7,431 nucleotides of DNA. Origin: Planctomycetaceae bacterium (GTDB taxonomy: Bacteria; Planctomycetota; Planctomycetia; Pirellulales; UBA1268). Within the stretch, counting starts at the first letter, position 1, and every line of letters starts with the position of its first letter. Positions 1 through 5,967 of the stretch are shown piece after piece. Location: assembly GCA_018694455.1 (NCBI GenBank), contig JABHNP010000257.1:1-7431 (forward strand). The letters run 5' to 3'. Position numbers and translations under genes: made by a program. Below the pieces are notes generated by a model. That model saw nothing but the letters and a program-made list of their open reading frames with translations. It searched no databases and had not been told where the DNA came from.

Positions 1-96
1 GCTCGTGCCAACAGCTATCGCTGCTACAACGCCAGCAAATGTAATTGGGATAGCCCAACGGACGAGCAACCAGAGCAAGTCTGAGAGACTGTTCAC
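1..96 (-). CDS. N-terminus of an unidentified membrane protein (partial, runs off the left edge)
   Basis: Thirty-two codons are open from a GTG at 94-96 to the window edge. They read as a short amphipathic lead (VNSLSDLLWLLVRW) followed by a hydrophobic stretch (AIPITFAGVVAAIAVGTS), which fits an N-terminal signal-anchor or first transmembrane helix. An AGGG about six bases upstream of the GTG supports that start. The frame stays open upstream to a TGA near 172-174, and an in-frame TTG two codons before the GTG is an alternative start. The gene lies downstream of tilS on the same strand, 207 bp away, and may have its own promoter (candidate at 146-175). I do not recognise the family: too little is visible, and it could be any single-pass or multi-pass membrane protein. 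Coding status is inferred from the hydrophobic pattern and the intact frame. Confidence 0.42.
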   Translation of the reverse strand, partial: MNSLSDLLWLLVRWAIPITFAGVVAAIAVGTS

Positions 97-145
97 ACGC
101 AACCCTAAAATTAAAAGCCTGCCGATGTAAGATAAAGGAAGGGAG

Positions 146-175
146 ACGATAGAAACGACCTCTGCTAGCGGTCAA
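146..175 (-). promoter_or_regulatory. Candidate sigma70-type promoter for the left-edge membrane protein
   Basis: On the minus strand TTGACC (170-175, five of six matches to TTGACA) is followed after 18 bases by TATCGT (146-151, four of six matches to TATAAT). Transcription would start near 139, leaving about 43 bases before the GTG at 96. The rest of the 97-303 gap between this gene and tilS shows no credible gene, terminator or repeat. The match is by eye only. Confidence 0.28.
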
Positions 176-303
176 GGCCCCAATGCAGCCATAGAACACC
201 CCAGCCTTCGCAGACCATCACTACTTAACTAAACCCCGCATTCCACGGAGTCGTAGCAGCAAGAAGAAGCAAAGATACAACAACCTATTCAAAGAGGCCT
301 ATT

Positions 304-1386
304 TCACAGTGGCTCGGCTTCTTTAAGGCAAGAAGAAGGGGAAACACGGGGTAGGCATTTCTGCTGGAGTGAGACACCACCGGCTAGGAGACGGGCGTGG
401 ATTCCACCTGGTAAGTCCACTGCATTCGGAATAGCCGCACCTTTGAAAATCTCATAAAAAATCATCTCAGTCAGTTGATTAAGATGTTTGCTTGAAAGTT
501 CCTGACGAGGCCAGCCTTTTCTTTTCCAAATTTCAATCAATGCTTCGGGCACAATACTACTGTCATCACCGATTCCCTTCTGGTGAATCAGTATTTTTCC
601 ATCATGTTTTTGCTCAACGCTTTTTTCAATCACTGCATCTATTTTTCGTAAACGAGAAGACATTTCTACTCTCGCCTGCTCTCCAAATCTAACCAGAGCC
701 TCGACAGCAGCCGGATAAGGCCCTCTTTCAACCTCTGCAAGAACTCGGTGCCGAAGAAAGTTCCGTGCAAAATGAAGCTGTTTATTCGATTCATCCTCCC
801 GCCAGTTTTGCCCAATGGACTGAAGGAAATCTTGGGTCTGTTGCCTCCTGACATGCAACAAAGGACGAACGAGACTTACCCCTTCGCTAAGTTCGCGTGT
901 AGCGGGCATACCTGCTACACCGCCGAGGCCCGTCCCTCGCAAGAGACGATGCAAAATTGTTTCCGCCTGATCATCACAGGTATGTCCTACAGCAACATGA
1001 CGTGCTCCAATTTCAAACGCAAGTTGTGTAAAAAAATCATATCGAAGACGCCGTGCTAAAGCCTCAGTGCCATCACCTTGCTTTGCCCTCGGGGCATTTT
1101 GAACACAAACTTTCTTCCAGTAGCAAGAAAAACCAAGTTGTTCAGCATGCTGAACAACAAATTCTCGATCACAACTTGCTTCTACACGAAGATCATATTC
1201 AACATGTGCGACGACTACTAACGCGTTTTTCTCGCCTCTCGACAGCTCCACCAAGCTATGCAAGAGAGCTAGGCTATCCGCCCCGCCAGAGACACCAATA
1301 ATAACAGGTTGCCGCCAATCCCAACTTGATGGTAGCCCACGAGAAACGTCCTCAAGGAATCCTGAAAAGTTCTTGCTGTTACTCAT
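304..1386 (-). CDS. tilS: tRNA(Ile)-lysidine synthetase TilS
   Basis: TilS is a cytoplasmic N-type ATP pyrophosphatase. It attaches lysine to C34 of the CAU-anticodon isoleucine tRNA, so that the tRNA reads AUA and is charged with Ile instead of Met. The P-loop SGGADS lies at residues 33-38. The family block GHTCDDQAETILHRLLRGTG lies near 134-153 and is followed by GLGGVAGM. The RPLL...R...F...WREDESN region and RNFLRHRV (about 208-215) complete the catalytic core. A C-terminal domain ends in an LPGGIHARLLAGG stretch. At 360 residues the length is normal. The frame is open to a TTG at 1488, but the ATG at 1384-1386 is chosen because it leaves a typical short lead before the P-loop. There is no good ribosome-binding site there. 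Tyr64 replaces the second His of the common HVxHxLR motif. The identity is secure; the start is less so. Confidence 0.95.
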   Translation of the reverse strand: MSNSKNFSGFLEDVSRGLPSSWDWRQPVIIGVSGGADSLALLHSLVELSRGEKNALVVVAHVEYDLRVEASCDREFVVQHAEQLGFSCYWKKVCVQNAPRAKQGDGTEALARRLRYDFFTQLAFEIGARHVAVGHTCDDQAETILHRLLRGTGLGGVAGMPATRELSEGVSLVRPLLHVRRQQTQDFLQSIGQNWREDESNKQLHFARNFLRHRVLAEVERGPYPAAVEALVRFGEQARVEMSSRLRKIDAVIEKSVEQKHDGKILIHQKGIGDDSSIVPEALIEIWKRKGWPRQELSSKHLNQLTEMIFYEIFKGAAIPNAVDLPGGIHARLLAGGVSLQQKCLPRVSPSSCLKEAEPL

Positions 1387-1454
1387 TGCCAAATACTTCG
1401 TAGCCAAATAGAAACGTAGTGAATATGGCTCTCTGGCATAATCGCTACGCAAAA

Positions 1455-1460
1455 CCTCCT
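1455..1460 (-). promoter_or_regulatory. Strong Shine-Dalgarno sequence with no well-spaced tilS start
   Basis: AGGAGG is read on the minus strand 69 nt upstream of the preferred tilS ATG. In-frame TTG at 1450-1452 is only two bases away, too close for normal initiation. ATG at 1437-1439 is 15 bases away, rather far, and opens an 18-codon reading frame whose TGA overlaps the tilS ATG. The site therefore suggests either a longer tilS protein or a short translated leader. It may also be chance. Confidence 0.25.
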
Positions 1461-1622
1461 CTTTCCTCCATCTTACCACTCTAAACAAAAATCGCTGCTA
1501 AATACCACTTCAAAGCAGTCAATCACAATGTCCATCAACGAACTGACGTTGAGATTAGAGAAGTTTTCTCGTTAGCCTCTCCTCGCTAATGCAATACTGA
1601 GATCTTTCACCGAGGAAATGCC

Positions 1623-2279
1623 ATGAAGTTAATATCCGGACGTATGTTCAATCAGGTTGTCTGGATTTTCGTTTTAGGTAGCGGGCTCCTTTTTGCCACA
1701 AGCGGTTGTTCTACTGTGCTAACGGTCGCCTACCTGTTCCACCCAGAAGATGTGCCCGCTGAATACAATGAACTTCGCGGCAAACATGTGGTTGTTGTCT
1801 GCAAGCCAATCGTGGAACTTGAATTTACAGATGCTGGGACTGCCCGTGAACTTGCCGATCGCATTGGCGCGAATATTCGTGAAAATGTTCGTGGTGTGAA
1901 AATCATAAGTCAACAAGAAGTATCACGATGGCTTGATGAAAATGCTTGGGTTGACTACGCAACGCTAGGAGAGGCTGTTGATGCTGACATTGTTGTAGGG
2001 ATCGACCTTGACCACTTCTCCCTACATGAAGGATCGACGCTATACCGTGGGAGAACAACGGTCCACATGCAGGTCCATGATGTCAACGACGACCTTATCG
2101 TATTTGATAAGAGAATGGAGGATTTCACATTCCCAGCAGACAGCGCAATCCCGACTGCAGATCAGTCCGAGCAGCAGTTTCGCGGCCTCTTTCTGCGAAT
2201 TCTATCAAGCCGTCTCTCACGATGCTTTCATGCCTATGAGAGCCGGGCTCATTTCGCAGAGGAAAACCTGATTTATTAA
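1623..2279 (+). CDS. Predicted outer-membrane lipoprotein of unknown function
   Basis: The 218-residue product starts with a basic n-region and a hydrophobic core (about residues 11-25), followed by TSGC. Cys29 is the likely lipidated residue, and Ser at +2 argues for outer-membrane sorting. The mature part begins STVLTVAYLF and then appears to be alpha/beta: a strand (KHVVVVCKP), a helix with ARELADRIG, a QQEVSRWL helix, a strand ADIVVGIDLDHF, and a YRGRTTVHMQVHDV strand pair. That order resembles the nucleotide-independent alpha/beta domains of CsgG- and TolB-N-like envelope proteins, but this is only a fold-level impression. I recall similar proteins from planctomycetes, all uncharacterised. 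GAGGA at 1612-1616, six bases before the ATG, is a good ribosome-binding site and fixes the start; Met8 is an alternative. The gene is divergent from tilS across 236 bp, where I see no convincing promoter. It is convergent with the vWA gene. Confidence 0.8.
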   Translation: MKLISGRMFNQVVWIFVLGSGLLFATSGCSTVLTVAYLFHPEDVPAEYNELRGKHVVVVCKPIVELEFTDAGTARELADRIGANIRENVRGVKIISQQEVSRWLDENAWVDYATLGEAVDADIVVGIDLDHFSLHEGSTLYRGRTTVHMQVHDVNDDLIVFDKRMEDFTFPADSAIPTADQSEQQFRGLFLRILSSRLSRCFHAYESRAHFAEENLIY

Positions 2280-2320
2280 GCAGGAGCGAATACACTTTGT
2301 CAGAGAACAAGTTTGCGTTT

Positions 2321-2355
2321 TGCGATGAGACCCTCGCAGCACGTTTTTTCTTTTT
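2321..2355 (+). terminator. Candidate rho-independent terminator after the lipoprotein gene
   Basis: TGCGA (2321-2325) pairs with TCGCA (2334-2338) across an eight-base loop. An alternative fold pairs GAG with CTC inside a bulged stem. After five bases come T6, one C and T5 (2344-2355). It lies 42 bases after the stop codon at 2277-2279. The stem is short, so termination may be partial. The remainder of the 206-bp convergent gap holds no gene that I can support. Confidence 0.42.
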
Positions 2356-2485
2356 GTGATATTTGTCGATGTAGAACTAAAGTGAACCATCGCCGCAACA
2401 CTTCGAATCTTCGGGGAGACAAACCCGAACCGACTCATACTTCGACAGCACTCTGTCTCTCAAATCCAAAGGCGGTACCGTTGAG

Positions 2486-4531
2486 TTAGATACGCTTCAG
2501 GTTACGCTTCGGCATCGGTGGCCCAAGGGACCGCAGCTTGTCATCACTCGGCATAGGTCTGTTGTTGTTGCCGGGCGGCCGTGGCTTTGGAGGATCATTA
2601 ATACCCGTATGAATCTCATCCCATGCGTACCCCAACGGCTGGTTGAACTCACGCTCAGCGAGAAAGGCCCACGGTGTCCCGGGGTGATCTTCGATAACAC
2701 GTTGCAGATACACTCGCGCTTGCTCAGCAAATTTTTCAGTTCGGGAACCCACATTGACTATATCGCTTGGTCGTAATACCCATGTATCACTTTTAGGGCT
2801 TTTGAATTGCATGCCTGCTTTCGCTCTAGCCAGCATCAGGTTGTATGCGTCTGTCCGCACCTTCATGGCCAAGATTCGACCCATCGCCAAGTCAAATCCT
2901 GCTTTCCACCGTTCTTCCTGAATACGGTCCCTATCTGGCAGGCCTCTCAAAAGTTGACCATAAATCACATCGATTCTTGGCTGCAATACAGCTGCACTTC
3001 TTTGGGCCAAGGAAAGCAGGTTAGCCAACTCACCTTCACTTTTTTTAGGGAAAATAGTTTCCGGAGAAGTCATAGGCTTCAGATTTGTTGCTGCTGCTGA
3101 CATAACGAGTGCTTGCTTCGCTGCATTAGACGATATGTTCTGCTTTAATTTTGTTGCCGATAGATAGTCCGGCTGATAATCACGGAGTGACTCTGGGTCG
3201 AAAAAATATCGGATTCGTGACGACATTGGAGATGTCGTTCGATCATTCACACGACCTCGAACATTCCGATTCGCGTGAACGGCGATATACACACCGCCTG
3301 TCTGATAACAAATTTTCGACAGGCTAAAAGGGCCAAACCCCGAATCAATTGCCTCGCTTGAAAAAGCATTCTCACCAACTTGTATCGACTCTGGGAACAA
3401 CGTTTCCGGCCCCTGCTCTACAACGGCCCAATCCTCTACCGAAGCGTATGACGGATCAAACTCTACGTATTTCATTTCAATAAATCGTTGTCCAAAAGGT
3501 GCAGGCACACCAACAACACATACTGAAACGCCTAACCGCCGACAGCTAATCGCAACCTGATCTGCAAGAACTTGATCATCACCTACCTCGTCGGTAAAAA
3601 CCACAACCATCCCACTTGAACGACCAACTCGTCGGGTAGCATTCAGACGCTCCGCAGCGGCGCGAATCGCAGTAAATGTTTTTTCAACACCGCTATTATC
3701 GATTTCGATCCCTTGAATCGCTTCAACAACTTCACTAGAAATACGCGTCGGCTTATTCACAACAAACTGAAACCGTTGGCCATATGCCAGAACAAGGTTT
3801 GTTAAACCGTCCGGTGCCTCCCCTTGATCATTTAGGCTTAACTCACGAAAGACTCGTTTCAACCGACTTGCTATTTCCTGCCGCTGGCCTGCAAGACTTA
3901 CGGATTGATCAAAGACCCAGCACACAGTCGTTGGGGCATCTTCAAGAGAACGGGCTATCTCAAGACTCAGACGATCAACTGCGCCAGCTGCTCCCGTCGC
4001 AGCCACACCAACATTGACACCGACGATAGTCTCAATAAGTTGATCGACTTCGTTTGGACCCATAGATTCAAAACTCACGGGCTCAATGCGTACAGTATCA
4101 CTCAACAGCGCACTCGGTACGGGAGGAACAAAAGACACGTCGCCCTTTGTTGGTGAAACTGCTTCCGCAACCGTCACGCCTCGTTCACTCAACGCACCGA
4201 GTAGCTTTAGGTCTTCGTCAGAAACCTCTAACTCTTCCGGCTCAAATACAAACTCCGGCTCCGGCTCCGGAATCGGTTGCTCAATCTGAATTGCGGGAGC
4301 ATGAATAATCTGAGGGTCGAGAGTAATGCCCGCTAGACAAAGTAAAACCGCACCGTGTAGAGCGAGGCTTATTAGCCAACTGGACTGTCCCTTTTGCTTT
4401 GTGAGCAGGTTTTCTTTCACCACGCCAGGGACCGGTGGTGGCAGAATACCGTTTTGTGACGACGAGGAATCACACAAAGACTGCGATGTCGAGTACTTGC
4501 TAGCCGATGATAGAAAATCACTGGAATGCAT
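2486..4531 (-). CDS. Membrane-anchored von Willebrand factor A domain protein, planctomycete type
   Basis: Residues are numbered from the ATG at 4529-4531 (681 aa); a GTG one codon upstream is an alternative. Residues 1-48 are Ser-rich and probably cytoplasmic. One transmembrane helix follows (about 51-71, WLISLALHGAVLLCLAGI), then a Pro/Glu-rich stretch (about 83-104, with PIPEPEPE). The helix carries Ser55, His59, Leu66 and Thr70 at the spacing of the TonB SHLS motif. The vWA domain begins near 200. It has the metal-site motif DQSVS at 208-212, a candidate Thr (285 or 287) and Asp314 in FTDE, so the MIDAS metal site looks intact. Recognisable family blocks are GFGPFSLSKICYQTGGVY (398-415), YFFDPESLRDYQPDY (443-457) and HPGTPWAFLAEREFNQPLGY (616-635). 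The tail is Pro-rich and basic. It should bind a protein ligand outside the cytoplasmic membrane. I recall the family as widespread in planctomycetes and of unknown function. It is divergent from the hydrolase-like gene. Confidence 0.9.
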   Translation of the reverse strand: MHSSDFLSSASKYSTSQSLCDSSSSQNGILPPPVPGVVKENLLTKQKGQSSWLISLALHGAVLLCLAGITLDPQIIHAPAIQIEQPIPEPEPEFVFEPEELEVSDEDLKLLGALSERGVTVAEAVSPTKGDVSFVPPVPSALLSDTVRIEPVSFESMGPNEVDQLIETIVGVNVGVAATGAAGAVDRLSLEIARSLEDAPTTVCWVFDQSVSLAGQRQEIASRLKRVFRELSLNDQGEAPDGLTNLVLAYGQRFQFVVNKPTRISSEVVEAIQGIEIDNSGVEKTFTAIRAAAERLNATRRVGRSSGMVVVFTDEVGDDQVLADQVAISCRRLGVSVCVVGVPAPFGQRFIEMKYVEFDPSYASVEDWAVVEQGPETLFPESIQVGENAFSSEAIDSGFGPFSLSKICYQTGGVYIAVHANRNVRGRVNDRTTSPMSSRIRYFFDPESLRDYQPDYLSATKLKQNISSNAAKQALVMSAAATNLKPMTSPETIFPKKSEGELANLLSLAQRSAAVLQPRIDVIYGQLLRGLPDRDRIQEERWKAGFDLAMGRILAMKVRTDAYNLMLARAKAGMQFKSPKSDTWVLRPSDIVNVGSRTEKFAEQARVYLQRVIEDHPGTPWAFLAEREFNQPLGYAWDEIHTGINDPPKPRPPGNNNRPMPSDDKLRSLGPPMPKRNLKRI

Positions 4532-4582
4532 CACAAACTACTTCGTACGGGAAAAACCAACAATCGACCCATATTTTGATAA

Positions 4583-4590
4583 ATTATAAC
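4583..4590. promoter_or_regulatory. Candidate overlapping divergent -10 elements between the vWA and hydrolase-like genes
   Basis: The 94-bp gap holds the palindrome TTATAA (4584-4589). Read on the minus strand it gives a perfect TATAAT (4583-4588), about 52 bases before the vWA ATG. Read on the plus strand it gives TATAAC (4585-4590), 35 bases before the hydrolase-like ATG. No good -35 box is seen at the proper distance on either side, so an activator or an alternative sigma factor would be needed. The flanks are strongly AT-rich. Confidence 0.38.
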
Positions 4591-4625
4591 CTTTCGTCAG
4601 TGTTTTTTCTCTTGGATACGTTCCG

Positions 4626-5897
4626 ATGACCTGCCACGCTCTGAAAAGTACACCATTTAACTGTTATTTCCCGAATAGGAGACCAAAGCAAGGCCAACAG
4701 CCTGCACCTCCTTCTGGCTTTGAATGCCACTCCCTCAAACCAAAGACATCTGGGAGGCCACCGGTCAGAGAGCAAGTGCTGGCTCTCTATCTCATCGTGA
4801 ATCTTCTTACCGCAACGATAGCCGTAGGAGCTGATACATCACTTGACGCCAAGTCTCCGTTCGATAAAAAACCAACTGCCTTCTCACCCTTCGATAAAAA
4901 ACCAACTACCAAATCACCCTTCGACAAAAAACCAACTACCAAATCACCCTTCGACAAAAAACCAACCACCAAATCATCCATCAACAAAACACCAGCCTCG
5001 CAGCCACCATCCATCGAACGTGTTAGAGAACTTGAAACATCTGATGGGGTTCGTTTGGAAATGGCGTACTATCCACCAAAAGGAAAAGCGATTGCGACAG
5101 TTATTCTTGTCCACGATCTCAACGGCTCCGAAAAAACCGTGCGAAGGCTTGCTGCTGGCTTACAAGAAGCTGGCTGTGCAGTTGCAGTTCCTGACCTCCG
5201 AGGACACGGCAATAGTAAAAGCGAAGACTACGATATTTCAAAAAAAAAGCTTCTGGTAAATCAGATCCGTATGATTCCTGCAAGTGGCGGTGGCAGAATT
5301 CGCAGTCATGCTCGTATAAAGGGTGACCTCGAAACTGTTCGGAATTGGCTCAAACAAAAAGAGTCCGAGGGCGACATCGATCTTGATCAACTTTGTGTAA
5401 TAGGATCTGGACTCGGTGGAACATTGGCAGCAATGTGGGCTGTGGCAGACTGGCACTGGCTTCCAAATACCCAAGGCCCGCAGGGCCAACAAGTCAAAGC
5501 TGTAATTCTCATTAGTCCTGTTTGGGCTGATCAAGGTGTCTCTATGACAAACGCTCTCGGTGCTCGAATACGTGATGGTCGAGGTGACATCAAGCCATTG
5601 CTGGAAGGCCTACCAGTCCTGATTATTGCAGGAACAAATGACCGACAATCTGGGCAGCTTTTCCAACGCCTCAAAGGAGCTCGTCCTATGAACTGGTCTC
5701 AAGAGTCTGCCGACGGAACAAAACAGCAAAGCAAAAGGAAACCTCTGCGAAACCAAAACAAAGCAGGGCCACTTGTCTTTGAGGAAATCCGCTCAAGTCT
5801 TCGCGCAGACAAACTTGCATCGCTCCCCTCTGGAAACCGCACTCCACTCCAATTGTGCGTGCGGTTTATTGAGGAAACATTGCCAGCTAACGACTAA
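4626..5897 (+). CDS. Exported alpha/beta-hydrolase-fold protein lacking the catalytic Ser and His (probable pseudoenzyme)
   Basis: The 423-residue product has an unusual 50-residue polar lead, then a signal-peptide-like core (VLALYLIVNLLTATIAV, 51-67) with a likely cleavage after VGA (69). Next come four SPFDKKPT-type decapeptide repeats (77-116) and an alpha/beta-hydrolase fold from about 138. Visible fold landmarks are VILVHDLNGS (159-168, the HG-like oxyanion loop), VPDLRGHGNS (188-197), the nucleophile elbow GSGLG (260-264) and VLIIAGTNDR (331-340, the acid-position loop). The elbow has Gly262 where G-x-S-x-G needs Ser, and no His exists after residue 340, so ordinary esterase chemistry is unlikely. 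The family resembles dienelactone-hydrolase-like proteins that I recall from planctomycetes. The start is uncertain: no ribosome-binding site precedes 4626, and GTG at 4776 would place the start at the signal core. It is divergent from the vWA gene and convergent with the LysM gene. Confidence 0.82.
   Translation: MTCHALKSTPFNCYFPNRRPKQGQQPAPPSGFECHSLKPKTSGRPPVREQVLALYLIVNLLTATIAVGADTSLDAKSPFDKKPTAFSPFDKKPTTKSPFDKKPTTKSPFDKKPTTKSSINKTPASQPPSIERVRELETSDGVRLEMAYYPPKGKAIATVILVHDLNGSEKTVRRLAAGLQEAGCAVAVPDLRGHGNSKSEDYDISKKKLLVNQIRMIPASGGGRIRSHARIKGDLETVRNWLKQKESEGDIDLDQLCVIGSGLGGTLAAMWAVADWHWLPNTQGPQGQQVKAVILISPVWADQGVSMTNALGARIRDGRGDIKPLLEGLPVLIIAGTNDRQSGQLFQRLKGARPMNWSQESADGTKQQSKRKPLRNQNKAGPLVFEEIRSSLRADKLASLPSGNRTPLQLCVRFIEETLPAND
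4854..5003 (+). repeat. Tandem 30-bp repeat: four copies plus a degenerate fifth, coding SPFDKKPTxx
   Basis: Four in-frame 30-base units cover 4854-4973 and a decayed fifth (SSINKTPASQ) runs to 5003. The peptide units are SPFDKKPTAF followed by three identical SPFDKKPTTK. Units 2 and 3 differ at one base, as do units 3 and 4, all at synonymous positions; unit 1 differs more. The array is the linker between the signal peptide and the hydrolase fold, rich in Lys, Pro, Ser and Thr and presumably extended and positively charged. The near identity points to recent duplication or slippage. It is not a CRISPR array because there are no spacers between units. Confidence 0.92.
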
Positions 5898-5916
5898 TCC
5901 GTTCCTTCGTTGGCTG

Positions 5917-5965
5917 AAAAAATTTACAGGGAGGCGGAAATAAATAGAGACGCTCATTATCCCTG
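5917..5965 (-). terminator. Candidate rho-independent terminator after the LysM gene
   Basis: On the minus strand CAGGGA (5960-5965), two bases after the LysM stop codon, pairs perfectly with TCCCTG (5927-5932). It is followed by TAAA and then T6 (5917-5922). The 27-base loop is long but contains a small inner GCG/CGC pairing. It sits in the 70-bp gap shared with the convergent hydrolase-like gene. I see no T-tract terminator on the plus strand. Confidence 0.35.
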
Positions 5966-5967
5966 AG

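Noticed and set aside
97..303. Short minus-strand frames in the gap after tilS, such as a 17-codon frame beginning MVCEGWG
   Set aside because: It is too short, has no ribosome-binding site and shows no recognisable pattern.
748..1301. Plus-strand frames opposite tilS
   Set aside because: They are antisense shadows of a gene with unambiguous TilS motifs on the minus strand.
1558..1570. GAGAA-GTT-TTCTC hairpin upstream of the lipoprotein gene
   Set aside because: A five-pair AT-containing stem in an untranslated region of this size is expected by chance, and nothing nearby gives it a role.
1618..1626. ATGCCATGA mini-frame overlapping the lipoprotein start
   Set aside because: It encodes only two residues; the GAGGA spacing fits the ATG at 1623 better.
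2472..2479. CGGTACCG palindrome just after the vWA stop as a terminator
   Set aside because: It is an eight-base self-complement with no loop and no T-tract on the minus strand.
4854..5003. Possible CRISPR array
   Set aside because: The 30-base units are directly adjacent with no spacers, are in frame with a gene and differ by synonymous changes.
4787..5014. Minus-strand frame with repeated LVVGFLSKGD units
   Set aside because: It is the antisense reading of the SPFDKKPT coding repeat; the repeat makes it look structured, but the plus-strand gene explains it.
4843..5259. Plus-strand 138-codon frame within the pseudo-hydrolase gene
   Set aside because: It is an out-of-frame shadow; it is open mainly because the 30-base repeat lacks stops in every frame, and it has no recognisable domain.
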